Source: Microbacterium sp. W4I4 (GTDB lineage Bacteria > Actinomycetota > Actinomycetes > Actinomycetales > Microbacteriaceae). Taken from it: 64,000 nucleotides of DNA. The notes beneath the pieces were generated by a model. That model did not search any database. It had not been told where the DNA came from and saw nothing but the letters and a program-made list of their open reading frames with translations. Where the stretch lies: contig NZ_JAUSXT010000001.1 in the NCBI RefSeq assembly GCF_030816235.1, positions 1 to 64,000 of the forward strand. The letters run 5' to 3'. A program made the translations under genes and the position numbers. Position 1 is the stretch's first letter, and each line of letters starts with the position of its first letter. Positions 24,763 to 34,969 of this stretch are shown in pieces.

Positions 24763-25587
24763 ATGACCGGCTCAGAAGCCCAGGGGGCCCAGGACGGACA
24801 AGCAGAGGGTGGACAAGCAGAGGGCGTCCGCCTGCAGAAGGTGCTCGCGAACGCGGGCGTGGCATCCCGCCGCGTGATCGAGAACTACATCGTCGAAGGC
24901 CGCATCCGCGTGAACGGGCAGACGGTCACCGAGCTCGGCAGGCGCATCGACCCCGAGACCGATCTGGTCGACGTCGACGGCACCGCCGTTCAGTTGGACG
25001 TGTCCAAGCGGTACGTCATGCTCAACAAGCCCACCGGCATCTACAGCACGATGCGCGACGAGAACGGGCGTCCTGACCTGCGCCGGTACACGGAGGACTG
25101 GCCGGAGCGGCTGTACAACGTCGGTCGGCTGGATGCCGAGACCAGCGGACTGCTGATCCTCACCAACGACGGCGACCTCGCGCACGTGCTCGCGCACCCG
25201 TCGTTCGGGGTCACGAAGGTGTACATCGCGAAGGTGAGCGGAGAGGTCACGGCGCAGACGATCGCGAAGCTGACCCGCGGCTTCGATCTGGAGGACGGTC
25301 CGATCAAGGCCGACAAGGCGAGGCTGCTGGACGTCTCCCGTGGCGCGAGCCTGGTGGAGCTGACACTGCACTCCGGGCGCAACCGGATCGTGCGCCGGAT
25401 GATGGCCGAGGTCGGGCATCCCGTCGAGGATCTCGTGCGCCGCCAGTTCGGTCCGCTCCACCTGGGAACTCTCCCGGTCGGGCAGACCCGGGAGCTGAGT
25501 AAAATCGAACGTGGCGCCTTGCTGACTCTGTCGCGCCAGGATTCTCCTGCGGCCGCCGGAGACGACGACCCGCAGGAGACCGAGTGA
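24763..25587 (+). CDS. rRNA pseudouridine synthase, RsuA/RluB family
   Basis: 274 residues. S4 domain (RLQKVLANAGVASRR) followed by the pseudouridine synthase core with catalytic Asp in GRLDAETSGLL (~122). Follows scpB as in most actinobacteria (Rv1711), where the enzyme is expected to modify 23S rRNA; RluB-type specificity is inferred from context. A GAAGGAGTG site precedes the ATG. The stop overlaps the tyrA GTG. Confidence 0.92.
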   Translation: MTGSEAQGAQDGQAEGGQAEGVRLQKVLANAGVASRRVIENYIVEGRIRVNGQTVTELGRRIDPETDLVDVDGTAVQLDVSKRYVMLNKPTGIYSTMRDENGRPDLRRYTEDWPERLYNVGRLDAETSGLLILTNDGDLAHVLAHPSFGVTKVYIAKVSGEVTAQTIAKLTRGFDLEDGPIKADKARLLDVSRGASLVELTLHSGRNRIVRRMMAEVGHPVEDLVRRQFGPLHLGTLPVGQTRELSKIERGALLTLSRQDSPAAAGDDDPQETE

Positions 25588-26696
25588 GCGATTCCACGAA
25601 CGGACGTGCTGCGCGCGTATCCGGCACCGTGCGCATCGTCGGCGCGGGTCTGCTCGGATCCAGCATCGGCCACGCACTGCGGGCCAAGGATGTCGACGTC
25701 GTGCTCGCCGACGCGTCGCCGTCGCAGCTGCGACTGGCGATCGACTACGGCGCGGGACGTGCGGCGCGCGAGGACGACAGCCCCAGCCTGATCGTGGTGG
25801 CCGTGCCGCCGGATGTCACCGCCGACGTCATCCAGGCCGAGCTCGTCGCATACCCGCAAGCCGTCGTCACCGATGTCGCGAGCGTGAAGCTCGCGCCGTT
25901 CGTCGAGCTGCGCCGACGCGGAGTGGACCTGACCCGTTACATCGGCTCGCACCCGCTGGCCGGCCGTGAGCGCGGCGGGGCGATCTCCGCGCGCGCCGAC
26001 CTGTTCATCGGGCGACCGTGGGTGGTGTGCCGCGACGAGGAGACCCGCGCCGCAGACCTGGCCGTCGTCGAGGCCCTCGCGCTGGACGTGGGTGCCATGC
26101 CGCTGGAGATGACTCCCGAGGAGCACGACCGCTCGGTCGCGATCACCTCGCACGTGCCGCAGGTGGTGGCGAGCCTGCTGGCCGGACGCCTGGCATCCGC
26201 CGATGAGGACTCGCTGACTCTGGCCGGGCAGGGCGTGCGCGACACGACCCGCATCGCGGCATCCGCCCCCGAGCTGTGGGTGCAGATCCTCAGCGCCAAC
26301 GCCGAGCCGGTGGTGGAGGTGCTCGACGCACTCGCCGCCGACCTTCAGGAGCTGACGAGCGCGCTGCGCGAGCCCGACGCACCCGGTGCCCGACGTGCGG
26401 TCGCGGATGCCATCCGCCAGGGCAACGAGGGCGTGGAGCGCCTGCCGGGCAAGCACGGTCAGAACCGCCGCTTCGAGCAGCTCGTCGTCATGGTCGACGA
26501 CACCCCCGGTCAGCTCGGACGCCTGTTCGGCGAACTGGGTGAGCTCGGCGTGAACGTGGAGGACCTGCGCCTGGAGCACTCTCCCGGGGCGCAGTTCGGC
26601 CTCGCCGACATCAGCGTCGCGCCCGCCGCGCTGCGCGGCGCCATCGAGGGCCTGGAAGAACGCGGCTGGCGGATTGCGGGGAACACCAATGACTGA
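25584..26696 (+). CDS. tyrA: Prephenate dehydrogenase with C-terminal ACT-like domain
   Basis: 370 residues. Tyrosine biosynthesis. The NAD motif [11 protein letters not shown] opens the protein, and the active-site segment [14 protein letters not shown] is intact. The last ~80 residues ([20 protein letters not shown]...) resemble an ACT regulatory domain, suggesting tyrosine feedback. GTG start overlaps the upstream stop and the end overlaps cmk by eight bases. Confidence 0.9.
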   Translation: MSDSTNGRAARVSGTVRIVGAGLLGSSIGHALRAKDVDVVLADASPSQLRLAIDYGAGRAAREDDSPSLIVVAVPPDVTADVIQAELVAYPQAVVTDVASVKLAPFVELRRRGVDLTRYIGSHPLAGRERGGAISARADLFIGRPWVVCRDEETRAADLAVVEALALDVGAMPLEMTPEEHDRSVAITSHVPQVVASLLAGRLASADEDSLTLAGQGVRDTTRIAASAPELWVQILSANAEPVVEVLDALAADLQELTSALREPDAPGARRAVADAIRQGNEGVERLPGKHGQNRRFEQLVVMVDDTPGQLGRLFGELGELGVNVEDLRLEHSPGAQFGLADISVAPAALRGAIEGLEERGWRIAGNTND

Positions 26697-27399
26697 CCTG
26701 TCTAACACCGATGCGCGCAAGTTCATCGCGATCGACGGGCCGGCCGGTTCCGGCAAGTCCAGCGTCTCCAAGGCGATCGCGCGCCGGCTCGGCTATGGCT
26801 ACCTCGACACCGGGGCCGCGTACCGCGCCCTGGCCTGGCACGTGCTCGAGCAGGGCGCGGACACCGCGGATGCCGATGCCGTCCGCTCGGCGGCATCCGC
26901 CTTCCCCCTGAACCAGGGCCTGGACCCCGACGACCGCCGCGTGCGGGTGGGGGAGACCGATGTGACCGACGCCATCCGCGAGCCGCGCGTGTCCGCCGCC
27001 GTGAGCGGCGTGGCGCGCGTGCCCGAGGTGCGCGTGCAGGTCAACGAGATGTTCCGCAGGATCGTGGCCGAGGCCGACTATCCCGCGGTGGTCGTCGAGG
27101 GTCGTGACATCACGACCGTCGTCGCCCCGGATGCGCCCGTGCGCATCCTGCTGACCGCCGCGCCCGAGGTGCGGGCCGCGCGCCGTGCGGGGGAGCTCGC
27201 GGGCGAGAACGCGGCGGCCGTCGCCGAGGCGCTGCACAAGCGCGACGCCTCCGACAGCAGCGTGGTCGACTTCCTCAACGCCGCCCCGGGCGTGGATGTC
27301 GTCGACTCGACAGAACTTGATTTCATGCAGACAATCGATGCCGTGCTCGCAGTGATCGAGCACCGGCGCGATGCCGATAAGGAGCTTGACCATGGCTGA
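26689..27399 (+). CDS. cmk: Cytidylate kinase
   Basis: 236 residues. Phosphorylates CMP and dCMP. P-loop [11 protein letters not shown] near residue 16, then [14 protein letters not shown] and the [11 protein letters not shown] motif. Overlaps both tyrA and der, so the three are a translational unit. Confidence 0.95.
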   Translation: MTDLSNTDARKFIAIDGPAGSGKSSVSKAIARRLGYGYLDTGAAYRALAWHVLEQGADTADADAVRSAASAFPLNQGLDPDDRRVRVGETDVTDAIREPRVSAAVSGVARVPEVRVQVNEMFRRIVAEADYPAVVVEGRDITTVVAPDAPVRILLTAAPEVRAARRAGELAGENAAAVAEALHKRDASDSSVVDFLNAAPGVDVVDSTELDFMQTIDAVLAVIEHRRDADKELDHG

Positions 27400-28912
27400 A
27401 GACGACTACGAAGGCGGTCCGGACGACCTGGCCGAGAAGATGGCCGACCTGGATGAGGAGCTCGCCCAGAAGCGCGCCGATCTCATGCGGGCGACCCTCT
27501 CCGACTACGACCTGGACGAAGACGACGCCCACCTGCTCGACGGGGTGACCCGCGGCGAGGACGGCATCGAGTACATGCCGGCGCTGCCGGTCGTCGCGAT
27601 CGTCGGCCGCCCGAACGTCGGCAAGTCCGCGCTCGTGAACCGCATCCTCGGCCGCCGTGAGGCCGTCGTCGAGGACACCCCCGGCGTCACCCGCGACCGC
27701 GTCACCTACAAGGCCGAGTGGATGGACCGTCGGTTCTCGATCGTCGACACGGGTGGCTGGGAGCCGGATGCCAAGGGCATCGACCGTTCCGTGGCCGCGC
27801 AGGCCGAGGTGGCCATCGACCTGGCCGACATGGTGCTGTTCGTCGTCGACGCGAAGGTCGGCGCGACCTCGACCGACGAGCACGTCGTGAAGATGCTGCG
27901 CAAGAGCGGCAAGCCGGTCTTCCTCGTGGCGAACAAGATCGACGACGCGCGTCAGGAGCCCGAGGCCGCGGCGCTCTGGAACCTGGGTCTCGGCGAGCCG
28001 TACCCGGTCTCCGCCATCCACGGGCGCGGCGTCGCCGACCTCCTGGACATGGTCATGGAGAAGCTGCCCGAGGTGTCGGCGGTCGCCAAGGCCGAGATCG
28101 GCGGACCGCGCCGCGTCGCGATCCTGGGCCGACCGAACGTGGGCAAGTCCTCGCTGCTGAACAAGGCGGCGAAGGAAGAGCGCGTGGTCGTCAACGACCT
28201 CGCCGGCACCACCCGCGACCCGGTCGACGAGATCGTCGAGCTGGGCGGGAAGATGTGGCGCCTGGTCGACACCGCAGGCATCCGCCGCCGCGTGCACCTG
28301 CAGCAGGGCGCTGACTTCTATGCGTCGCTGCGCACCTCCGCCGCGCTGGAGAAGGCCGAAGTGGCGATCGTCGTGCTCGATGTGAGCCAGTCGATCAGCG
28401 TGCAGGACCTGAACATCATCGACATGGTGCTCGAGTCGGGCCGTGCGCTCGTGCTCGCGTTCAACAAGTGGGACCGCCTGTCGGACGACGACCTGGAGAA
28501 CGCCGATCGGCGCCGCTACCTGGAGCGCGAGATCGAGCAGGACCTCGCGCACGTCGCGTGGGCGCCTCGGGTGAACATCTCGGCGAAGACCGGATGGCAC
28601 TTCGACAAGCTCGTTCCGGCTCTGGAGCGTGCACTGGAGAACTGGGATCGCCGCATCCCGACCGGCAAGTTCAACGCATTCATCACCGAACTCGTCGCCG
28701 CGCACCCGCACCCGCTGCGCGGAGGCAAGCAGCCGCGCATCCTGTTCGGCACGCAGGCGATCACGCGTCCGCCGACGTTCGTGCTGTTCACGACCGGATT
28801 CCTCGACCCGGGCTACCGCCGGTTCATCCAGCGCCGCCTGCGCGAGCTGTACTCCTTCGAGGGCACGCCGATCGTCATCAACATGCGCGTCAGGGAGCGC
28901 CGCCAGCGCTGA
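27392..28912 (+). CDS. der: Ribosome biogenesis GTPase Der (EngA)
   Basis: 506 residues. Two tandem Era-like GTPase domains, with P-loops [13 protein letters not shown] (~71) and [13 protein letters not shown] (~246), NKID/NKWD specificity motifs and a C-terminal KH-like domain. It acts in 50S subunit assembly. An acidic N-terminal extension of ~65 residues is normal in actinobacteria. It ends the conserved block. Confidence 0.96.
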   Translation: MAEDDYEGGPDDLAEKMADLDEELAQKRADLMRATLSDYDLDEDDAHLLDGVTRGEDGIEYMPALPVVAIVGRPNVGKSALVNRILGRREAVVEDTPGVTRDRVTYKAEWMDRRFSIVDTGGWEPDAKGIDRSVAAQAEVAIDLADMVLFVVDAKVGATSTDEHVVKMLRKSGKPVFLVANKIDDARQEPEAAALWNLGLGEPYPVSAIHGRGVADLLDMVMEKLPEVSAVAKAEIGGPRRVAILGRPNVGKSSLLNKAAKEERVVVNDLAGTTRDPVDEIVELGGKMWRLVDTAGIRRRVHLQQGADFYASLRTSAALEKAEVAIVVLDVSQSISVQDLNIIDMVLESGRALVLAFNKWDRLSDDDLENADRRRYLEREIEQDLAHVAWAPRVNISAKTGWHFDKLVPALERALENWDRRIPTGKFNAFITELVAAHPHPLRGGKQPRILFGTQAITRPPTFVLFTTGFLDPGYRRFIQRRLRELYSFEGTPIVINMRVRERRQR

Positions 28913-28998
28913 CGCACTCTGAGGCAGAATGGGAGCGGATGCCATGATCCCGGCATCCGTTCCCGCCCGGCCCACGAGGCCTGCCGAAGGAGACTGCG

Positions 28999-30069
28999 AT
29001 GACGCACACCCTGCCCCTGCCCGATTTCGCCCACGAACGCGTGGAGGTGATCACGGGCCCGCGCAGCGGCCTGTTCATCACCGTCGCACTGCACTCGTCC
29101 GTGCTCGGCTCCGCCCTCGGCGGAGCGCGGCTGTGGACCTATCCGCACTGGAGCGACGCGCTCGGCGACGCGCTGCGGCTCTCCGCGGCCATGACGCTGA
29201 AGAACGCCGCGGCCGGCCTGGATGCCGGTGGCGGCAAGTCCGTCATCCGCCTGGAGCCGGGTGAGACGCTGGATGCGGATCGCCGTCGTGCTGCGTTCCT
29301 CGATCTCGGGGATGCCGTCGAGCTGCTGGATGGCCGGTACCGCACGGCGGAGGACGTCGGCTCAACCACGGATGACATGCTCACCGTCAGCGAGCGCACG
29401 CAGCACGTCGTGGGTCTGCCCTCGACCGTCGGCGGCTCCGGCGAGCCCGCAGGCCCCACGAGCCTGGGTGTCTACGCGTCGCTGCAGGCGGTGCTGGAGC
29501 GCGTGACCGGATCGGCCTCCCCGGAGGGACGCCGGGTGACGATCTCGGGTCTCGGCCAGGTCGGTGGTCGTCTGGCGTCGCGTCTGGCCGAGCAGGGCGC
29601 TCAGCTGACCGTCACCGACATCAACCCCGCACGACGGGCGTTCGCGACCGAGATCGGCGCGACGTGGGTCGAGCCGGGCAGCGAGCACCTGGTCGCCGGC
29701 GATGTGTTCGTGCCGGCCGGCATCGGCGGCGTGCTGACCGATGAGGTCATCGACGCGCTGGGCGTGAAGGCCGTGTGCGGTCCGGCGAACAACCCGCTCG
29801 CTTCGCATTCCGGAGCGGCGCGCCTCGCGGATCGCGGCATCCTCTACGCCCCCGACTTCGTCGTGAATGCGGGCGGTGTGATCTACCTGGATCTCGAGGC
29901 GAAGCAAATCGGCACGAGCGAGGAGATCATGGCTCGGGTGGCCGGCATCGGAGACACCGTGCGCACGATCCTGGATGGGGCGGAGGAGCGCGGTGTCACG
30001 CCGTTGCAGGCCGCCGAGGAGCTCGCCGCGTCTCGGCTGCGCGCCGGCGCCGAGGCGGGCGTCCGCTGA
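28999..30069 (+). CDS. Leucine/valine dehydrogenase (Glu/Leu/Phe/Val family)
   Basis: 356 residues. NAD-dependent oxidative deamination of branched-chain amino acids. The substrate-domain lysines lie in TLKNAAAGLDAGGGKSVI, and the Rossmann motif GLGQVGGRLASRL is at ~184. GGAG precedes the ATG. Actinobacterial valine dehydrogenases have this size, but leucine or phenylalanine as substrate cannot be excluded. Confidence 0.88.
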   Translation: MTHTLPLPDFAHERVEVITGPRSGLFITVALHSSVLGSALGGARLWTYPHWSDALGDALRLSAAMTLKNAAAGLDAGGGKSVIRLEPGETLDADRRRAAFLDLGDAVELLDGRYRTAEDVGSTTDDMLTVSERTQHVVGLPSTVGGSGEPAGPTSLGVYASLQAVLERVTGSASPEGRRVTISGLGQVGGRLASRLAEQGAQLTVTDINPARRAFATEIGATWVEPGSEHLVAGDVFVPAGIGGVLTDEVIDALGVKAVCGPANNPLASHSGAARLADRGILYAPDFVVNAGGVIYLDLEAKQIGTSEEIMARVAGIGDTVRTILDGAEERGVTPLQAAEELAASRLRAGAEAGVR

Positions 30070-30091
30070 GGACCGGGGGAGGGCTGATCGG

Positions 30092-30535
30092 ATGACCGGG
30101 ATGCAGCGCGAGGTCGAGATGCTTCGGGGCCTCACCGCGGAGGACGCGGAGGATCTCCGGCATCTGCTCGGTCAGCTCTCCTCGACCGCGGTCTTCGACG
30201 CGCAACGCGTGGAGTCGATGATCAGTCACGACGCGACCGACATTCTCGTCGTCCGTGATCACGGCAGGATCGTGGGCATGGCGACGATGGTGACCTTCCC
30301 GCTGCCCACCGGCATCCGCGGCATGGTGGAGGATGTGGCGGTCGACGAGTCGATGCGCGGGCAGGGAATCGCCCGGCTTCTCCTGCAGCGGATGACACGG
30401 CTCGCGGGAGAACGCGGATTGCGGACGCTGGACCTGACCTCGCGACCGTCGCGGGAGGCCGCGCAGCGGCTGTACGAGTCCGTGGGGTTCGTCCGGCGGG
30501 ACACCGATGTGCTCCGCTACACGCCCGGGGTCTGA
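30092..30535 (+). CDS. GNAT N-acetyltransferase
   Basis: 147 residues. Acetyl-CoA motif A is RGQGIARLLLQRM, and the C-terminal AAQRLYESVGFVRR is characteristic. Substrate unknown. Starts 22 bases after the dehydrogenase gene, so probably in the same transcript. Confidence 0.85.
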   Translation: MTGMQREVEMLRGLTAEDAEDLRHLLGQLSSTAVFDAQRVESMISHDATDILVVRDHGRIVGMATMVTFPLPTGIRGMVEDVAVDESMRGQGIARLLLQRMTRLAGERGLRTLDLTSRPSREAAQRLYESVGFVRRDTDVLRYTPGV

Positions 30536-30577
30536 CTCACTTCGTCTTCGTCGCCGCGGCGCGATGCGGCTGTGAAA

Positions 30578-30608
30578 AGCTGGAGGGGTGACGATCATCC
30601 CTCCAGCT
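30578..30608 (+). promoter_or_regulatory. Inverted repeat enclosing a start codon
   Basis: AGCTGGAGGG (30578-30587) and CCCTCCAGCT (30599-30608) are perfect 10-bp arms; the 11-base loop begins with the GTG start of the next gene. The left arm contains its only Shine-Dalgarno-like sequence. It may act as a translational switch or as a terminator for the genes before it. Confidence 0.55.
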
Positions 30609-31508
30609 CCCGGTGAGCCGCGCCGTCCTGACGGCCCGAGAGACAGCGGAGACGCCTGGGTCGTCGCCCCGACGGGGGAGAAGTACTGGGGCCGATACGG
30701 GGCCGCGGGGCTGCTGGCAGTGGATGCCGAGCGCGGCGTTCTGCTGCAGCACAGGGTCGGCTGGAGCCACTTCGGCGGCACCTGGGGCATGCCCGGTGGG
30801 GCGCTGCACGAGGGTGAGGCGCCGCTGGCCGGCGCGCTGCGCGAGGCGCAGGAAGAGGCCGGGATCCCGGACGGCGCCATGCGGGCGCGGTTCGCGAGCG
30901 TGCTGGATCTCGGGATCTGGTCGTACACGACGGTCGTCGCGGATGTCGTGGAGCCGTTCGAGCCAGTGATCAGCGACCCGGAGAGCCTGGCGCTGGAGTG
31001 GGTTCCGGTGGACGAGGTGGATCAGCGTCCCCTGCATCCGGGTTTCGGGTCGGCCTGGCCGATGCTGAGGTCGCTGCTGCCCGTGCGTCCGGTGATCGTG
31101 GTGGATGCCGCGAACGTGGTCGGCTCGGTGCCCGACGGGTGGTGGAAGGACCGGCCTGGTGCGGCCACGCGGCTGCGCGACCGGTTGTCCTCCTGGGCCC
31201 CGGGTGGGGTGGCTGCGGACGAACTGAGCCTGGAGGCGTACCGCTGGTTCCCGCGGGTGTCGTTGGTGGTCGAGGGCGAGGCGCGTGCGATCCCGGATGC
31301 CGACGGTCATCGCGGCGTGCACGAACGGGTGGATGTCGTGCGGGCGGATGCGAGTGGCGACGACGCCATCGTCGACGAGTCGCGCCGGCTGCTCTCCCGT
31401 GGCTCCCGGGTCACGGTCGTGACGAGCGATCGTGGCCTGCGGGCGCGCGTGGAGGAGCTCGGCGCGGAAGTCCATTCAGCGGGCTGGCTGCTGGGCGTGC
31501 TGGGCTGA
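30588..31508 (+). CDS. NUDIX hydrolase fused to NYN/PIN-like domain
   Basis: 306 residues in two domains. Residues ~25-145 are a NUDIX domain (GTWGMPGGALHEGEAPLAGA, then REAQEEAG). Residues ~155-300 start VIVVDAANVVGSVPDGWWK and end in VTVVTSDRGLRARVEELGA, which reads like a NYN/PIN-type nuclease domain found as a separate protein in other actinobacteria. I infer a fusion joining nucleotide clean-up and a possible RNase. The GTG start sits in the loop of an inverted repeat. Confidence 0.8.
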   Translation: MTIIPPAPGEPRRPDGPRDSGDAWVVAPTGEKYWGRYGAAGLLAVDAERGVLLQHRVGWSHFGGTWGMPGGALHEGEAPLAGALREAQEEAGIPDGAMRARFASVLDLGIWSYTTVVADVVEPFEPVISDPESLALEWVPVDEVDQRPLHPGFGSAWPMLRSLLPVRPVIVVDAANVVGSVPDGWWKDRPGAATRLRDRLSSWAPGGVAADELSLEAYRWFPRVSLVVEGEARAIPDADGHRGVHERVDVVRADASGDDAIVDESRRLLSRGSRVTVVTSDRGLRARVEELGAEVHSAGWLLGVLG

Positions 31509-31517
31509 GGCGTCACG

Positions 31518-32111
31518 GTGAGCGACCGGGTTCGATCGATCATCGAGCGTCTTCGGGATCTTGCCTTTTCGGGCCGCGCAGTGGTGGTCGGCATAGACGG
31601 TGTGGACGGAAGCGGCAAGACCCGTTTCGCCGCGCGACTCGCCGACGGTCTGCAGCCGATGCCGGTCAGGGTGGTGCATGCGGACGATCACCTGAACCCG
31701 CCCGAGATCCGTCACGCGAGGGGCCGGAACTCCCCGGAGGGGTTCTGGCTGGACACCTACGATCATGCGTCGCTGCTCGGCGCGGTGGCGGCGGCCAGGG
31801 CGGCAGGTGGAATCGTGCTCGTGGAGGGGATGTTCCTGCACCGCGTCGAGCTGAGGAGCCTGTGGGACTTCTCGGTGTTCCTCGATGTGCCGTTCGCGGT
31901 GACGGCTGCACGCATGGCGGTCAGAGACGGCAGCCATCCTGATCATCGGCACGCCAGCATGCGCAGATACGTCGATGGACAACGGCTCTACTTCGCTGCG
32001 GCCGAGCCGTGGCGGCACGCGAGCGAGATCCTGGACAACTCGTCTGAGGACCCGACACGGATTCACGCAGAGGACTGCTTCGCCGCGCGGGAGCATCCGG
32101 ACGGGCCCTGA
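31518..32111 (+). CDS. Uridine kinase-like P-loop protein
   Basis: 197 residues. P-loop GIDGVDGSGKT (~25-35), VVHADDHLN and the LVEGMFLHR segment resemble uridine kinase and related small-molecule kinases. It starts nine bases after the NUDIX-NYN gene, suggesting co-transcription. Substrate not determined. Confidence 0.8.
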   Translation: MSDRVRSIIERLRDLAFSGRAVVVGIDGVDGSGKTRFAARLADGLQPMPVRVVHADDHLNPPEIRHARGRNSPEGFWLDTYDHASLLGAVAAARAAGGIVLVEGMFLHRVELRSLWDFSVFLDVPFAVTAARMAVRDGSHPDHRHASMRRYVDGQRLYFAAAEPWRHASEILDNSSEDPTRIHAEDCFAAREHPDGP

Positions 32112-32136
32112 AACCGATCGGTACTCGCGAGCTCGG

Positions 32137-33822
32137 TCAGAAGGGTGCGCCGGCCATCGCCGGTGCGGTGGTGCTGTCGAAGGTGAAACGTCGGTCCGGT
32201 GGTGGGCTCGACGTCGGTGAGTTCGACGGTGATCGGTTCGACGCTGATGAGCCGGGTGGTCGGGTGTCCGGTGGTTCCGCTGCCGATGGCTCGGTATCCG
32301 CTTCGTCGGACGGCACGAACATGACGCGTCGGCGCGCGGGGTCGGTGTACTCCCGACCGGTCGGACTGGTCCACGTGACCGTCTGATCGGGAAGCTGTCG
32401 GGCTGTCCAGCGGTGCTCGTCGGGGATGGACGGGTGCTTGAGAGTGTGGTGGGCGAGACAGAAATGTGAGAGGTTGCCGATCTCGGTACGTCCGCCGAGG
32501 GCGTAGTCGTGGTTGTGGTCGATCTCGCAGTAGTGGATGGGCCGGCGGCAGCCGGGGAACCGGCAGTGCTGGTCACGGGCGCGGAGGTAGCGGCGCATGG
32601 GCTCAGTGGGGGTGTAGGTATCGGTCTCAGTGACGAAGCCGCGTGGGCCCAGGAACAGACGCGTCCAGCCGGTGCGGGCGCCGGCGAGGGCGCGCGCGGC
32701 GTCGGGGTGGAGCGGGCCGTGTCCGTCGAGCTCAGCAGGCAGGTCGTCGGCACCGGTGAGGGTGGTCGCGGCGACGGTGACCTGGATGATGGCGTGGATG
32801 TTGTCCAGTCCTGTGCCGTGCACGGTAGAGGGGGCGCTGGCGAGGAGGAGGTCGGCGAACAGGTCCGCACGGCGCTGGTCCATGGTGCGGGTGTCGTCGG
32901 GGATGTGGATGATCAGCGGGCTGTCGGGGTTGGATCGAGGGTCCGTGGTCAGGTCGGCCTCGACGGCATGGGCATCTCTGATCACGGCGGCCTCGGCTTC
33001 GATGTCGTCCCACTCCTGACGGGAAAGCGGGTCGATGCTGAAAGTGTCCCCGGCGAAGATCGCGTCGACGAGCCGGTCATCCTGAGCCTCGGCGAACAAT
33101 TCTTCCTCGTCATTCCATCCGGCCTCTTCCGGGGTTGTGGGCGGGAGGACCGGAGTGCGGTCCTCAGGATGCTGCGTCTGGTGCCTGGCCATCTGAGTGA
33201 GCCGGTCCATGATGCCGACAGCGAGGTGCTCCGGCAGCACGGCCTGCAGCAGGGCCATCCCGTCACCGACGGAGCGGATGGTGACCGCGCGCTCTTCGGC
33301 GGCCTTCTTGTGCTGCTCGACGATGGTGAGGCCTGCAAGAGCCGCGGCGACCTGCCGGGCATGCGTCTTGGTGCGGGCCGGGGTGTCGTGCTCGGCGACC
33401 TCCAGCACGGCAGCCTCGTACAGGGCGAGGGTGTCGGGGGAGACGGTTCCGGTGCGGACGGCTTCGCGCACGGCATCCGATTCCCGGATGATCTCCCGCA
33501 CATGCCCCGGGCTGAGCCGCCCGGCCTGGAACGCAGCGCGAGTGAGGTCGAACTCCTCGGCCAGCATCCGCGCGTCGGAGAAAGCGAACTCCATCGACCC
33601 CTTCGAAACGTGCCCGGCCGCGGAGTGCTCCGCGATCATCGAACGGATGATCACCTCCCGGTGCAGGGGAGCGGCCTCGATCTCGTCCTCCATCAGGGCC
33701 CACCGCTGCGCGAGCAACCCGGCAGCCTCGGACTGCAGCACGGCGATCTGCCGCTGCTTCGCACTCCACGCATCCAACAGCGCCACGCGCTGTGCGATGA
33801 GGGTGGAGACGTCCTTGGTCAT
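32137..33822 (-). CDS. DUF222/13E12-family protein with HNH endonuclease domain
   Basis: 561 residues. The N-terminal ~350 residues have the helical DUF222 pattern of the 13E12 repeat family. An HNH domain follows at ~415-460 (CRFPGCRRP, then CEIDHNHDYALGG and HFCLAHHTLKH, with zinc-binding cysteines and the two histidines), and then a Pro/Ser-rich tail. Such genes are multicopy in actinobacterial genomes and behave like mobile or selfish elements; the biological role is not known. A TGGAGG site precedes the ATG. The gene is convergent with the kinase gene, 25 bases apart. Confidence 0.9.
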   Translation of the reverse strand: MTKDVSTLIAQRVALLDAWSAKQRQIAVLQSEAAGLLAQRWALMEDEIEAAPLHREVIIRSMIAEHSAAGHVSKGSMEFAFSDARMLAEEFDLTRAAFQAGRLSPGHVREIIRESDAVREAVRTGTVSPDTLALYEAAVLEVAEHDTPARTKTHARQVAAALAGLTIVEQHKKAAEERAVTIRSVGDGMALLQAVLPEHLAVGIMDRLTQMARHQTQHPEDRTPVLPPTTPEEAGWNDEEELFAEAQDDRLVDAIFAGDTFSIDPLSRQEWDDIEAEAAVIRDAHAVEADLTTDPRSNPDSPLIIHIPDDTRTMDQRRADLFADLLLASAPSTVHGTGLDNIHAIIQVTVAATTLTGADDLPAELDGHGPLHPDAARALAGARTGWTRLFLGPRGFVTETDTYTPTEPMRRYLRARDQHCRFPGCRRPIHYCEIDHNHDYALGGRTEIGNLSHFCLAHHTLKHPSIPDEHRWTARQLPDQTVTWTSPTGREYTDPARRRVMFVPSDEADTEPSAAEPPDTRPPGSSASNRSPSNSPTSSPPPDRRFTFDSTTAPAMAGAPF

Positions 33823-33880
33823 GCCTCCAGTTTAGAACAAAACTACGAAAAAGGGTAGTGATTTCGAGATTGTGGAGAAC

Positions 33881-34261
33881 TCAATCGTCATCCGATTCTC
33901 GGCCCCTCAGCCGGTCGATCTCGCGGCGCTCGCGCTTGGTCGGGCGGCCCGCACCGCGATCGCGCACGCCGAGCATGGCGACCGGATCGCGGGGAGGTGT
34001 GCGGTCGTCGTAGGCGGTCACGGCGATCGGCGCGCCGACCCGCTTCACGAGAGTCTGCTTCACGGTGAGGATCCGGTCGAAGCCGGCGATGCGCACCCGC
34101 ACCTCGTCGCCGGGCTTCACCGTCTGCGCGGCCTTGGTCTTCTCGCCGTTCACACGCACATGCCCCGCGCGGCATGCCGTGGTGGCGGCTGAGCGGGTCT
34201 TGTAGATCCGGATCGCCCACAGCCAGCTGTCCACGCGGACCGGCTTCACGGCATCCGTCAT
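33881..34261 (-). CDS. S4-domain RNA-binding protein, Hsp15-like
   Basis: 126 residues. The S4 motif RVDSWLWAIRIYKTRSAATT and HVRVNGEKTK matches the HslR/Hsp15 group, which binds 50S subunits carrying stalled nascent chains. The tail is basic then acidic. Its ATG overlaps the stop of the yhhN reading frame (ATGA), so it is the third gene of an operon read leftward. Confidence 0.88.
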   Translation of the reverse strand: MTDAVKPVRVDSWLWAIRIYKTRSAATTACRAGHVRVNGEKTKAAQTVKPGDEVRVRIAGFDRILTVKQTLVKRVGAPIAVTAYDDRTPPRDPVAMLGVRDRGAGRPTKRERREIDRLRGRESDDD

Positions 34262-34969
34262 CGCGACTCCCGCTTGGCGAGGGAGCGGAGCACGCCCCAG
34301 ACGATCAGCCCCTGACCGATCGTGTACGTGGCCATGACGGCCGGGCTCGTCCAATCGGGCATGACGTCGGGCAGGAAGAGCCGGAAGGCGAGAATCGAAT
34401 CGCTGGCGAGGAAGAACGCACCGCCCAGCGCGACGATGGGGTGGCATCGAGCCGAGGTGGCCGCGGTTCCCGCCAGGACCAGGCCGTAACCGGCGACAGC
34501 GGGGGAAGAGCGCACCGGTGTGCGGGCCGAGCGTCGCCAGCATCCCGACCCACCAGGCGGCGTAGACCAGGGTCCACCAGGGCAGTCGGCGGATGCGCGC
34601 GAAGCGCAGGAACACCACGATGTAGCCGATGTGCGCGATGCCGAAGAAGAGGAGCATCAGCGGCAGTTCCGGGCCGTCCGGGAAGAACGTGCCCGCGCCG
34701 TCGCCCAGCCAGGAGAACGCGATGGCGCCCAGCAGCAGAGCGAGGACGACGCGCGGGCGCAGGCGTGGGGCCGTGACGAGAACGGCGAATGCCAGCAGCG
34801 GCATGAGTGCCAGCTTGGTCGGCCCGGCGAGCGGGTTGCCGAACGCGAGGGACAGCACGTGGATCACGGACAGCGCGACGTACGGCACCCAGGCCACGAC
34901 CTCGAGAATTCGGATGTCGCCGGGAAGAAGCGCGCCGCTCCTTCCCGGTGCGGTGGGGGCGCTGCTCAC
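34258..34969 (-). pseudogene. YhhN-family membrane protein (lysoplasmalogenase-like), frameshifted
   Basis: The N-terminal two thirds (GTG at 34969, several hydrophobic helices, ending GPHTGALFP) and the C-terminal third (AVAGYGLVLAG... to YTIGQGLIVWG) are in different frames. Removing one base from the five-G run at 34501-34505 (CCCCC in the coding strand) restores one continuous protein of about 236 residues. The family hydrolyses lysoplasmalogen or is an uncharacterised membrane protein. A homopolymer disruption may be a sequencing error, and the surrounding stop/start overlaps are intact. Confidence 0.85.
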
